Shown: positions 20,811-32,647 of the stretch, in pieces | How the letters are laid out: each line of letters opens with the position of its first letter | How positions within the stretch are numbered: position 1 is the first letter of the stretch | NCBI GenBank assembly: GCA_036873755.1 | Contig: JAVTVY010017356.1 | Location: 1-64,000, forward strand | Source: Hanleya hanleyi | Lineage: Eukaryota > Mollusca > Polyplacophora > Lepidopleurida > Hanleyidae | DNA length: 64,000 nt | Direction of reading: 5' to 3' | Notes under the pieces: model-generated | What the model saw: only the letters and a program-made list of their open reading frames with translations | Told to the model about the DNA's origin: nothing | The model's database searches: none | Made by a program: the position numbers and the translations under genes

Positions 20811-21158
20811 AACCGAACCCAGAGCTAATGAAGGGAAAATACGGACAAGCTATAACGTTAATAGGAGAAGCAGCCAGGGTACCTTACTACTATATCCGAT
20901 GGAAGAAAACTATAACGAATCCGGACACTCAGCAAACGAGTCAACAAGATATGGTAAACTATGATGCAAGTGAACTGAAGTGGACTGACCCCTCACTGCA
21001 ACAGACGATGTCTGCAGTGTTTAAAAATGAAACTCACAAAATGACGTTCAGTCTTCAGATTTTCAAATTATCGTGTGACGACGAGCGATTGTATAGATGT
21101 AGCTTTTCTCTCAAGGATGGAGGTAATTGCGATGTTGTATTCAACCTGACCATAACAG
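20811..21158 (+). CDS. Immunoglobulin-superfamily gene, first visible Ig-like exon
   Basis: The acceptor CTATTCAACAG precedes a 348-base exon that reads in phase 1 and ends in phase 1. It encodes an Ig-like domain of 116 residues: the core tryptophan is in YYYIRWKK, the E strand in MTFSLQIF, the F strand in DDERLYRCSF and the G strand in DVVFNLTI. The B-strand cysteine is absent (QAITLIGEA), while Cys residues occur in KLSCDD and GGNCD, so the disulfide would be non-standard. The expected donor reads ACAG|ATAAGA, one G-to-A change from a consensus GTAAGA. If this is real, splicing here is impaired. Exon symmetry and context link it to the exons at 29310, 33242 and 33587. Confidence 0.7.
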
Positions 21159-22658
21159 ATAAGATAATCAGACGAGTATACGGTTGTCTGTCCTGACGAA
21201 AAGATATTACGAGGGCACGCCACTGAAAGCTGTACGTTCGTTGCCTATCATATCCATTGAGACACAAATACAAGAGCTCCATTTAAAAGTTTTGGTTTGA
21301 CTTAAATCTCCATGAATGGATGTCACGATTATGGGACGTAACTCTCTCTGAAATATCATATGGGAAGTAACTCTTCCGCTTTCACGCTTATATTCCCACA
21401 GTTATTCATCATACATTTTCTATTTCCTCCAATTCAAACACCCCAAATCTAGCTCATATGGTAATAGACTGTCCACTCTAGTACATCCACGTATGATACA
21501 ATGGTAACAGACGGTCCACTAGTACATTCAGGTAGGATCCTATGATAACAGACTGTCCACTCTAGCACGTTCAGTTATGACCCTATGGCAATGGACTGTC
21601 CACTCTAGAACATTCACGTAGGATCCTATGGTAACAGACTGTCCACACGAGCACCTTCATATATGATCTTCTGGTTACAAACTGTCCACTCTAGCACGTT
21701 CAGTTATGGTCCTATGTTAATAGATTGTCCACCCAAGCACGTTCAGATAGGATCTTATGGTAACAGACTGTCCACCCAAGCACGTTCAAGTAGGATCCTA
21801 TGGTAACAGACTGTCCACTCTAGCACGTTCTGGTATGATCCTATGGTAACAGACTGTCCACTCTAGCATGTCCCGGTATGATCCTATGGTAACAGACTGT
21901 CCACCCAAGCACGTTCAAGTAGGATCCTATGGTAACAGACTGTCCACTCTAGCACGTTCTGGTATGATCCTATGGTAACAGACTGTCCACTCTAGCACGT
22001 TCTGGCATGATCCTATGGTAACAGACTGTCCACCCAAGCACGTTCAAGTAGGATCCTATGGTAACAGACTGTCCACTCTAGCACGTCCCGGTATGATCCT
22101 ATGGTAACAGATTGTCCACCCAAGCACGTTCAAGTATGATCCTATGGTAACAGACTGCCCACTCTAGCACGTTCTGGTATGATCCTATGGTAACAGACTG
22201 TCCACCCAAGCACGTTCTGGTATGATCCTATGGTAACAGACTGTCCACTCTAGCACGTCCCGGTATGATCCTATGGTAACAGATTGTCCACCCAAGCACG
22301 TTCAAGTAGGATCCTATGGTAACAGACTGTCCACCCAAGCACGTTCAAGTAGGATCCTATGGTAACAGACTGTCCACTCTAGCACGTTCTGGTATGATCC
22401 TATGGTAACAGACTATCCACTCTAGCACGTTCTGGTATGATCCTATGGTAACAGACTGTCCACCCAAGCACGTTCTGGTATGATCCTATGGTAACAGATT
22501 GTCCACCCAAGCACGTTCAAGTAGGATCCTATGGTAACAGACTGTCCACTCTAGCACGTTCTGGTATGATCCTATGGTAATAGACTGTCCACTCCAGCAC
22601 GTTCAGATAGGATCCATTGGTAACAGACTGTCCACTGTAGCACGTTCTGGTATGATGT

Positions 22659-22717
22659 CCGTCGTGATATAGCTGAAAAATGTTGAAAGCGACGTTAAAC
22701 CCTATTCACTCACTCAC
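22659..22717 (+). mobile_element. SINE 3' tail inside the minisatellite
   Basis: GTCGTGATATAGCTGAAAAA, then GCGACGTTAAACCC and CACTCACTCAC, the tail shared with the SINEs at 39167 and 31415. It interrupts a minisatellite unit. Confidence 0.8.
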
Positions 22718-24467
22718 CCGTTCTGGTATGATCCTATGGGACTGTCCACTCTAGTACCTTCACGTATGATCCTATGGTAACAGATTGTCCCCTCTAGTAC
22801 CTTCACGTATGATCCTATGGTAACAGACTGTCCACTCTAGTACCTTCACGTATGATCCTATGGTAACAGACTGTCCACTGTAGCACGTTCTGGTATGATC
22901 CTATGGTAACAGACTGTCCCCTCTAGTACCTTCAGGTATGATCCTATGGTAACAGACTGTCCACTCCAGCACGTTTACGTATGATCCTATGGTAACAGAC
23001 TATCCACTCTAGCACGTTCCGGTATGATCCTATGGTAATAGACTGTCCCCTCTAGTACCTTCACGTATGATCCTATCGTAACAGACTGTCCACTCCAGCA
23101 CGTTTACGTATGATCCTATGGTAACAGACTATCCACTCTAGCACGTTCCGGGATGATCCTATGGTAACAGACTGTCCCCTCTAGTACCTTCACGTATGAT
23201 CCTATGGTAACAGACTGTCCACTCTAGTACCTTCACGTATGATCCTATGGTAACAGACTGTCCACCCAAGCACGTTCTGGTATGATCCTATGGTAACAGA
23301 CTGTCCCCTCTAGTACCTTCAGGTATGATCCTATGGTAACAGACTGTCCACCCAAGCACGTTCTGGTATGATCCTATGGTAACGGACTGTCCACTCTAGC
23401 CCATTCACGTATGATTCTATGGTAACAGACTGTCCACTCTAGTACCTTCAGGTATGATCCTATCGTAACAGACTGTCCACTCCAGCACGTTTACGTATGA
23501 TCCTATGGTAACAGACTATCCACTCTAGCACGTTCCGGGATGATCCTATGGTAACAGACTGTCCCCTCTAGTACCTTCACGTATGATCCTATGGTAACAG
23601 ACTGTCCACTCTAGTACCTTCACGTATGATCCTATGGTAACAGACTGTCCACCCAAGCACGTTCTGGTATGATCCTATGGTAACAGACTGTCCCCTCTAG
23701 TACCTTCAGGTATGATCCTATGGTAACAGACTGTCCACCCAAGCACGTTCTGGTATGATCCTATGGTAACGGACTGTCCACTCTAGCCCATTCACGTATG
23801 ATTCTATGGTAACAGACTGTCCACTCTAGTACCTTCAGGTATGATCCTATGGTAACAGACTATCCACTCTAGCACGTTCCGGTATGATCCTATGGTAGTA
23901 GACTGTTCACTCCAGCACGTTCTGGTATGATCCTATTGTAACAGACTGTCCACTCTAGTACCTTCAGGTATGATCCTATGGTAACAGACTGTGCACTCTA
24001 GTACCTTCAGGTATGATCTTATTGTAACAGACTGTTCACTCTAGTACCTTCAGGTATGATCCTATGGTAACAGACTGTCCACTCTAGTACCTTCAGGTAT
24101 GATCCTATGGTAACAGACTATCCACTCTAGCACGTCCCGGTATGATCATATGGTAATAGACTGTCCACTCCAGGACGTCCCGGTATGATCCTATGATAAT
24201 AGACTGTCCACTCTAGCACGTCCCGGTATGATCCTATGGTAACAGACTGTCCCCTATAGCACGTCCCGGTATGATCCTATGGTAACAGACTGTCCACTCT
24301 AGCACATCCCGGTATGATCCTATGGCAATAGACTGTCCACTCTAGCACGTCCCGGTAGGATCATATGGTAACAGACTGTCCACTCTAGCACATCCCGGTA
24401 TGATCCTATGGCAATAGACTGTCCACTCTAGCACGTCCCGGTAGGATCCTATGGTAACAGACTGTCC

Positions 24468-24953
24468 ATCTACACATAATCAAACTTTCTAATTTATCGC
24501 GTTAAATTATAATTTTGGTTTGATGTGTCAATTTTTTTGTACAATATCCTCCCGAACGAATGTCTCAAAAATAGGTCAGGAAGCACATTTTGATCAATCA
24601 GATGGCCATTTCTTTACAACGGAAGTCGTATTCTCTCGAGACTAATGTTTCAGTTTGTATACTTCAGGAAAAATATAATCTGGCAAGTTTTGAATAAAAA
24701 AATCTACTTCATTAATGTCATTAACAGGGAGATTTTCGTATGTCAACATCACATATCGAAAAGTTCGATCAGACACTCTATAATATTATAAATAGTCACA
24801 CAAGTTACTTTCTGGCAAGAAGTATGTCTGTAAGACATCAGGATATTTCTGTATCACTGGCCAGAATTTATTTTTCAAATGAATTTTTCCGTCCCGATTG
24901 CCCACACTTCATAAAGGAGAAGTTTTCATCTTTCATACCTCACCACCGGTTAG
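24468..24953 (+). repeat. Non-satellite insert with a 76-codon open frame, copy 1
   Basis: A unique AT-rich 486-bp segment between minisatellite blocks. An ATG at 24740 opens a 76-codon frame (MSTSHIEKFDQTLYNII...) whose last codons run into the minisatellite. No family is recognised. It may be a relic of the sequence from before the array grew, or a fragment of another gene; there is no sign that it is translated. Confidence 0.6.
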
Positions 24954-25263
24954 GTATGATCCTATGGTAACAGACTATCCACTCTAGCACGTTCTGGTAT
25001 GATCCTATGGTAACAGACTATCCACTCTAGCACGTTCTGGTATGATCCTATGGTAACAGACTGTCCACCCAAGCACGTTCTGGTATGATCCTATGGTAAC
25101 AGATTGTCCACCCAAGCACGTTCAAGTAGGATCCTATGGTAACAGACTGTCCACTCTAGCACGTTCTGGTATGATCCTATGGTAATAGACTGTCCACTCC
25201 AGCACGTTCAGATAGGATCCATTGGTAACAGACTGTCCACTGTAGCACGTTCTGGTATGATGT

Positions 25264-25322
25264 CCGTCGTGATATAGCTGAAAAATGTTGAAAGCGACGT
25301 TAAACCCTATTCACTCACTCAC
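25264..25322 (+). mobile_element. SINE 3' tail, duplicated copy
   Basis: The same fragment as at 22659, with the same flanking minisatellite units, carried along by segmental duplication and not by a new insertion. Confidence 0.8.
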
Positions 25323-26470
25323 CCGTTCTGGTATGATCCTATGGGACTGTCCACTCTAGTACCTTCACGTATGATCCTATGGTAACAGACTGTCCCCTGT
25401 AGTACCTTCACGTATGATCCTATGGTAACAGACTGTCCACTCTAGTACCTTCACGTATGATCCTATGGTAACAGACTGTCCACTGTAGCACGTTCTGGTA
25501 TGATCCTATGGTAACAGACTGTCCCCTCTAGTACCTTCAGGTATGATCCTATGGTAACAGACTGTCCACTCCAGCACGTTTACGTATGATCCTATGGTAA
25601 CAGACTATCCACTCTAGCACGTTCCGGTATGATCCTATGGTAATAGACTGTCCCCTCTAGTACCTTCACGTATGATCCTATCGTAACAGACTGTCCACTC
25701 CAGCACGTTTACGTATGATCCTATGGTAACAGACTATCCACTCTAGCACGTTCCGGTATGATCCTATGGTAACAGACTGTCCCCTCTAGTACCTTCACGT
25801 ATGATCCTATGGTAACAGACTGTCCACTCTAGTACCTTCAGGTATGATCCTATGGTAACAGACTATCCACTCTAGCACGTTCCGGTATGATCCTATGGTA
25901 GTAGACTGTTCACTCCAGCACGTTCTTGTATGATCCTATTGTAACAGACTGTCCACTCTAGTACCTTCAGGTATGATCCTATGGTAACAGACTGTGCACT
26001 CTAGTACCTTCAGGTATGATCTTATTGTAACAGACTGTTCACTCTAGTACCTTCAGGTATGATCCTATGGTAACAGACTGTCCACTCTAGTACCTTCAGG
26101 TATGATCCTATGGTAACAGACTATCCACTCTAGCACGTCCCGGTATGATCATATGGTAATAGACTGTCCACTCCAGGACGTCCCGGTATGATCCTATGAT
26201 AATAGACTGTCCACTCTAGCACGTCCCGGTATGATCCTATGGTAACAGACTGTCCCCTATAGCACGTCCCGGTATGATCCTATGGTAACAGACTGTCCAC
26301 TCTAGCACATCGCGGTATGATCCTATGGCAATAGACTGTCCACTCTAGCACGTCCCGGTAGGATCATATGGTAACAGACTGTCCACTCTAGCACATCCCG
26401 GTATGATCCTATGGCAATAGACTGTCCACTCTAGCACGTCCCGGTAGGATCCTATGGTAACAGACTGTCC

Positions 26471-26956
26471 ATCTACACATAATCAAACTTTCTAATTTAT
26501 CGCGTTAAATTATAATTTTGGTTTGATGTGTCAATTTTTTTGTACAATATCCTCCCGAACGAATGTCTCAAAAATAGGTCAGGAAGCACATTTTGATCAA
26601 TCAGATGTCCATTTCTTTACAACGGAAGTCGTATTCTCTCGAGACTAATGTTTCAGTTTGTATACTTCAGGAAAAATATAATCTGGCAAGTTTTGAATAA
26701 AAAAATCTACTTCATTAATGTCATTAACAGGGAGATTTTCGTATGTCAACATCACATATCGAAAAGTTCGATCAGACACTCTATAATATTATAAATAGTC
26801 ACACAAGTTACTTTCTGGCAAGAAGTATGTCTGTAAGACATCAGGATATTTCTGTATCACTGGCCAGAATTTATTTTTCAAATGAATTTTTCCGTCCCGA
26901 TTGCCCACACTTCATAAAGGAGAAGTTTTCATCTTTCATACCTCACCACCGGTTAG
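26471..26956 (+). repeat. Non-satellite insert, copy 2
   Basis: Copy 2 of the 486-bp segment, 2,003 bases on. The open frame at 26743 encodes the same residues as copy 1. The only difference noticed is a G-to-T change in the upstream part (GATGGCC to GATGTCC). Confidence 0.6.
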
Positions 26957-27266
26957 GTATGATCCTATGGTAACAGACTATCCACTCTAGCACGTTCTGG
27001 TATGATCCTATGGTAACAGACTATCCACTCTAGCACGTTCTGGTATGATCCTATGGTAACAGACTGTCCACCCAAGCACGTTCTGGTATGATCCTATGGT
27101 AACAGATTGTCCACCCAAGCACGTTCAAGTAGGATCCTATGGTAACAGACTGTCCACTCTAGCACGTTCTGGTATGATCCTATGGTAATAGACTGTCCAC
27201 TCCAGCACGTTCAGATAGGATCCATTGGTAACAGACTGTCCACTGTAGCACGTTCTGGTATGATGT

Positions 27267-27327
27267 CCGTCGTGATATAGCTGAAAAATGTTAAAAGCGA
27301 CGTTAAACCCTATTCACTCACTCACCC
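27267..27327 (+). mobile_element. SINE 3' tail, second duplicated copy
   Basis: Lies 2,003 bases after the copy at 25264 and is nearly identical (one G-to-A difference in TTGAAAGCG). Confidence 0.8.
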
Positions 27328-28849
27328 GTTCTGGTATGATCCTATGGGACTGTCCACTCTAGTACCTTCACGTATGATCCTATGGTAACAGACTGTCCCC
27401 TGTAGTACCTTCACGTATGATCCTATGGTAACAGACTGTCCACTCTAGTACCTTCACGTATGATCCTATGGTAACAGACTGTCCACTGTAGCACGTTCTG
27501 GTATGATCCTATGGTAACAGACTGTCCCCTCTAGTACCTTCACGTATGATCCTATGGTAACAGACTGTCCACTCTAGTACCTTCACGTATGATCCTATGG
27601 TAACAGACTGTCCACCCAAGCACGTTCTGGTATGATCCTATGGTAACAGACTGTCCCCTCTAGTACCTTCAGGTATGATCCTATGGTAACAGACTGTCCA
27701 CCCAAGCACGTTCTGGTATGATCCTATGGTAACGGACTGTCCACTCTAGCCCATTCACGTATGATTCTATGGTAACAGACTGTCCACTCTAGTACCTTCA
27801 GGTATGATCCTATCGTAACAGACTGTCCACTCCAGCACGTTTACGTATGATCCTATGGTAACAGACTATCCACTCTAGCACGTTCCGGGATGATCCTATG
27901 GTAACAGACTGTCCCCTCTAGTACCTTCACGTATGATCCTATGGTAACAGACTGTCCACTCTAGTACCTTCACGTATGATCCTATGGTAACAGACTGTCC
28001 ACCCAAGCACGTTCTGGTATGATCCTATGGTAACAGACTGTCCCCTCTAGTACCTTCAGGTATGATCCTATGGTAACAGACTGTCCACCCAAGCACGTTC
28101 TGGTATGATCCTATGGTAACGGACTGTCCACTCTAGCCCATTCACGTATGATTCTATGGTAACAGACTGTCCACTCTAGTACCTTCAGGTATGATCCTAT
28201 GGTAACAGACTATCCACTCTAGCACGTTTCGGTATGATCCTATGGTAGTAGACTGTCCACTCCAGCACGTTCTGGTATGATCCTATTGTAACAGACTGTC
28301 CACTCTAGTACCTTCAGGTATGATCCTATGGTAACAGACTGTGCACTCTAGTACCTTCAGGTATGATCTTATTGTAACAGACTGTTCACTCTAGTACCTT
28401 CAGGTATGATCCTATGGTAACAGACTGTCCACTCTAGTACCTTCAGGTATGATCCTATGGTAACAGACTATCCACTCTAGCACGTCCCGGTATGATCATA
28501 TGGTAATAGACTGTCCACTCCAGGACGTCCCGGTATGATCCTATGATAATAGACTGTCCACTCTAGCACGTCCCGGTATGATCCTATGGTAACAGACTGT
28601 CCCCTATAGCACGTCCCGGTATGATCCTATGGTAACAGACTAGTACCTTCAGGTATGATCCTATGGTAACAGACTATCCACTCTAGCACGTTCCGGTATG
28701 ATCCTATGGTAGTAGACTGTCCACTCCAGCACGTTCTGGTATGATCCTATTGTAACAGACTGTCCACTCTAGTACCTTCAGGTATGATCCTATGGTAACA
28801 GACTGTGCACTCTAGTACCTTCAGGTATGATCTTATTGTAACAGACTGT

Positions 28850-29196
28850 CCATTTCTTTACAACGGAAGTCGTATTCTCTCGAGACTAATGTTTCAGTTT
28901 GTATACTTCAGGAAAAATATAATCTGGCAAGTTTTGAATAAAAAAATCTACTTCATTAATGTCATTAACAGGGAGATTTTCGTATGTCAACATCACATAT
29001 CGAAAAGTTCGATCAGACACTCTATAATATTATAAATAGTCACACAAGTTACTTTCTGGCAAGAAGTATGTCTGTAAGACATCAGGATATTTCTGTATCA
29101 CTGGCCAGAATTTATTTTTCAAATGAATTTTTCCGTCCCGATTGCCCACACTTCATAAAGGAGAAGTTTTCATCTTTCATACCTCACCACCGGTTA
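28850..29196 (+). repeat. Non-satellite insert, copy 3, 5'-shortened
   Basis: The third copy lacks about 130 bases on the left, where it is fused to a minisatellite unit within GACTGTCCATTTC. On the right it leaves the array at CACCGGTTA and enters unique sequence. This junction probably shows the original right flank. The open frame at 28984 is identical to the others up to PHHRL and then differs. Confidence 0.6.
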
Positions 29197-29309
29197 AATC
29201 AGCCCTCGTTATAACACATCTCGTGTCTAATCTTAACAAAATAATTGGATATATATATATATAGCCTGTTACCAACGATGGGCTCTGATTGTCTTATTCT
29301 GATTTTCAG

Positions 29310-29639
29310 CCGATCCCTTACCACCCTTGATTACGAATGAGACCATCTTAGTGGATGCAGGGACCACAGTCACCATCCTGTGTGAGGCTAACGTAGGAAC
29401 TCCACCGGGAGATGTCTGGTGGTATTACGTCCCGCCTGGAAGTTCGCATCCTTCGTCAAAATTAACAAGCGGTGTCAATAGAAGCCAGAGCAGCGCTGGA
29501 GATTGCCGAACATATGTAAAATCAACTTTGACGATTCAAGTTAATCGCGAGGATCAAGACGCCAAGTACCGGTGTGTAAGTGTGTTAAACACGGGCACTG
29601 TGACGAACGATTTCGCCGAAGTCAGAGTTGCCATCATCG
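29310..29639 (+). CDS. Immunoglobulin-superfamily gene, second Ig exon
   Basis: A 330-base exon, phase 1 to phase 1, between the acceptor CTGATTTTCAG and the donor ATCG|GTAAGT, both consensus. It encodes one canonical Ig domain of 110 residues: B-strand cysteine in TVTILCEANVG, core tryptophans in DVWWYYV, E strand in STLTIQV, and the F strand DAKYRCVSV with the second cysteine. An extra cysteine is in GDCRTYV. It is probably extracellular, with a role in recognition or adhesion, as is usual for such proteins; the ligand cannot be told. The upstream intron (21159-29309) is the minisatellite; the downstream intron is filled by a Tc1-like element. Confidence 0.85.
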
Positions 29640-29741
29640 GTAAGTAAAAAGTGCCGTCGAGTGCCATATCTTCCAAAAAGGGTAGCTGCGGTAATCATGT
29701 TATAGGTGTTGCTTGCTTCACCTTGGAATGCAAACGCCATA

Positions 29742-30965
29742 TAAACAGTGCAACAAAAGTAAGTTCCCCCAAAGCGTTGTTTGATATTTCCCAAGATATT
29801 TGCCCGATCGCGATGAAATTTTGCACACACTATCCCAGTAATCAAGCCGACACGGCGTATGAAGGATTACCCTGTATAATAGGTGCAATTGTGCTCTAAT
29901 GAGCATGCGTAAACTGGAACTCGGTCGGATTTTGAAAATGACACAAACAGATTCAACCACATTTTTCAACTGCAAATGTTCATTTCATCACATATTCAAC
30001 ATGTTCACTGGGTGTCTCGACGGCTAGTAATCGTTAAAATCGCGTGTAACCACCACGACATTCCGACAAATGTATCACATTCCGACAACGAGCTCGCATC
30101 GTGTCGATGATGGCAGTTTGAAAATGTCTAAATGTTGACGGTAGGAGGCGTGTGTGGCGTCGGCATGGTAAAGAGCATGCAGATTGCTGCGTGCATCCGG
30201 CCTTTGGTGGTGGCAGTGTAACGGTGTGGGCAGGCATTAGTACCACAGGCAAAACCGATCTGGTGCTCATTGAGGGAAACTTGAACGCCAATCGCTACGT
30301 TGCTAAAGTTCTCCGTCCACAGGTTTTGCTCTACGCAGGCGCCGTCGATGACGGATTTGTCTTCATGGACGACAATGCCCGTCCACATCGGGCAGGGGTT
30401 GTAAATGACTTCTTCCAAACTGAAGGCATTGAGCGGATGCAGTGACCCGCCAGTTCTTCGGATTTCAACCCAATCGAACATCTGTGGGATCAGTTGAAGT
30501 AAACGGTTTATCGTCGAGCTGGGATGGAGTCAGATCTTGAAGATGAGAGTCGCCTGCTTCAGGAGGAGTGGTTAGCCATCCCGTAAAATCGGATCACACG
30601 CCTCATCAACATGATGCGAGCTCGTTGTCGGAATGTGATACATTGCCGTGGTGGTTACACGCGATTTTAACGATTACTGGCCGTGGAGACACCCAGTGAA
30701 CATGTTGAATGTGTGATGAAATAAACATTTGCCATTGAAAAATGTGGTTGAATCTTTTTGTGTAATTTTCAACATCCTATCGAGTTCCAGTTTGCGCATG
30801 CTCATTAGAGCACAAGTGCACCTACAGGATAATCCTTGATACACCGTGCCGGCTTGATTACTGGGATAGTGTGTGCAAAATGTCATAGCGATTGGGCAAA
30901 TATTTTGTGACATATCAAACCACCCTTTTGGCGGGGGGGGGGAATTACTTTTGTTGCACTGTTTA
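29742..30965 (+). mobile_element. Tc1-like element with long inverted ends
   Basis: A 1,224-bp element between TA at 29740-29741 and TA at 30966-30967, with ends TAAACAGTGCAACAAAAGTA. The arms (29742 to about 30120, and about 30600-30965) are diverged inverted copies. The left arm mirrors the 3' end of the transposase gene including part of its coding sequence (CGACAACGAGCTCGCATC), so the element looks like an inverted duplication of the right end that replaced the 5' half. It lies 5 bases upstream of the exon at 30973. Confidence 0.85.
30145..30665 (+). pseudogene. Tc1-like transposase, C-terminal half with stops
   Basis: The frame reads HPAFGGGSVTVWAGIS, FMDDNARPHRA and NPIEHLWDQL, the second Asp and Glu regions of the DDE catalytic triad of Tc1/mariner transposases. 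Stop codons break it at 30443-30445 (in place of the usual Trp before PASSSDFNP), after DQLK, and after WLAIP. The N-terminal DNA-binding domains and the first catalytic Asp are missing. It cannot be functional. Confidence 0.9.
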
Positions 30966-30972
30966 TATTCAG

Positions 30973-31032
30973 CTTTTACAGGCACGGCGGCAGCAATTGG
31001 TGATTGTGGGGCCACTATCACAGTACAAATAG
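30973..31032 (+). CDS. Immunoglobulin-superfamily gene, candidate 60-base linker exon
   Basis: Sixty bases in phase 1-1 between ATATTCAG and ATAG|GTGAGG. They encode a short Ala/Thr/Gly segment with one Cys (AIGDCGATITVQI) and continue the reading frame from the Ig exon to the exon at 33242, which has the same length and phase. Caution is needed: the segment from 30979 belongs to a larger inverted repeat whose other arm ends at 32647, and the polypyrimidine tract lies in the Tc1 end. It may be an exonised transposon end or no exon at all. Confidence 0.45.
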   Translation, partial: LLQARRQQLVIVGPLSQYK

Positions 31033-32647
31033 GTGAGGGTCCAGGGGCCGCCCAGGCGCCGTAAGCTCCAGGGGTCTCAGATGGCCAGACGCGTTCTAAC
31101 GTATTTCCGAGTAATAAAACAAGAAATCTTCACATGCGTAATCTTTGTATATTTTGCCTGTTTTGTTGTTTCTCATCTTTTTTAATATTTCCCGTCAAGA
31201 AAATGAGAATGTTTGGAAGTAGAAATAAATTAAATGTTAAATATATATCATTTCAATCAAAAGATTCATCAAGCTTTAATCATGTCAACAACACAGATGT
31301 TTTCTACTTGTCATGCTTGTTGGGGAGCCGAACACAGCTCAACTTATGAGTGTGAATGAGCCTTCCTCCTTGATACAGTTCTGTATACCGGTATTCCTAT
31401 CTCCATACCAGGACCGGGTGCTGTACTGACTGGGCTGATCAGTGTCCAGAATAATAGGAACTGTGGACACTCTCGTGTTCTGGCACATGTAGGCACCGTC
31501 GTGATATGACTGAAACAATGTTGAAAACGACGTTAAATCCTACTCACTCACTCACTCACTCACTCTCCATACCAGGACTTGTAGGCAGATTAGGGCTGTA
31601 CAGTTATTACTGGAACTGTCCGTTTAAAGTATCAACCAATGAACGGAGGGTGTTTTGGGGCAATATGCTACCTTCGTGGAATCTCCGTTTAATTAGATTA
31701 AAGCTCAGGATTGGGGCATGCTAGGAACTGACATAAGGCATTCCAAACAGAGAGGCATGCTGCGCCGAGTTGGAACTCCTAGGAACTCCATGGCATAATT
31801 TTTGGAACTGGGCAGACAAAGGATGGCTATGCCATAACAAGAGGGAAATGGCATAAGCCATCCAGTTCAGAACACCACACTGGGCATGGTGTATCCGATT
31901 TGCCTAACCGGCATATGCCATTCTTATCAAGGAACTCTTGTTCTTATTTCAAGAAGCTTTCTAAGTAGAGAAGAAGCTGAAGGACAAACACTTTGAAGTC
32001 CGAGAGGAAACAACGCGAGGGCGTATCTTAAATAAAATAAATCTCGGATAGCGTATAAACATCTGACTTCAAAGCAACCAGATGGAGACATTGTCTGGCA
32101 TTTAATTCGTTCAAATATGGGCATGTTTGGTGAGATAATAAACTCACAATTATTTGAAGTGGCTGATATTCGTTGTAGTGTACAAGCTATCCGTCATGAC
32201 TTGGATTTGACAGATGAACCATGACTTAATTGGGATTATGGAATGAGCAAGGGTGCCCCTCATGCTTATTGAAAAGTAAAATTTGCATTCAATACAAATA
32301 TAGGTTTTTCGCTTTATCGTTTTTTTTTTATCTGTTTCTGCTTTTTTTTCTTGTATTTCGATTGAAATGATATTTAATATTTAAATTATTTATACTTCCG
32401 AACATCATCATTTGCTTGATGGCGAATATTTGAAATAAATGTTATGAGAAACAACAAAACAAGCAAAACAAATAGAGCTAAAATACACATGCGAAAATTT
32501 CTTGTTTTATTGCTCGGAAATACGTTAGAACGCGTCTCCGGCCATGTAAGATCCCTGGAGGTTCCGGGGCCTAGGCGGACCCAGGACCATCGCCTATTGT
32601 GATGTGATAGTTGCCCCTCCACTCACAAATTGCTTCCGCCGTGCTTG
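30979..32647. repeat. Inverted repeat, arms of about 210 bp, around a repeat-rich core
   Basis: The left arm (30979 to about 31190) and right arm (about 32420-32647) match in inverted orientation with about 80% identity by eye. Shared words include ACGCGTTCTAACGTATTTCC and AACAAGAAAT. The left arm includes the candidate exon at 30973 and its donor. The core holds a 5S-derived SINE and AT-rich DNA. It could be a TIR transposon or an inverted duplication. Confidence 0.65.
31415..31564 (+). mobile_element. 5S-derived SINE, 5'-truncated, with 14-bp target duplication
   Basis: CTCCATACCAGGAC occurs at 31401-31414 and 31565-31578. The insert starts CGGGTGCTGTACTGAC, which matches the 5S-related part of the SINE at 39659, and ends with the CGACGTTAAA tail and (CTCA)n. 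5' truncation plus target duplication shows LINE-driven retrotransposition. Confidence 0.88.

Larger units (their letters stand above)
21453..28850. repeat. 43-bp minisatellite with about 2-kb higher-order duplication
   Basis: The unit is GGTATGATCCTATGGTAACA followed by GACTGTCCACTCTAGCACGT and TCT. It fills the large intron of the Ig gene, in blocks 21453-24467, 24953-26471 and 26956-28850. The blocks are separated by a non-repeat insert of about 486 bp, present at 24468 and 26471 and shortened at 28850. Variant units (CCCAAGCACG, CTAGTACCTT, CCCCTCTAG) occur in the same order in each block, and an internal SINE tail recurs 2,003 bases apart, so whole segments were duplicated. Confidence 0.95.
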
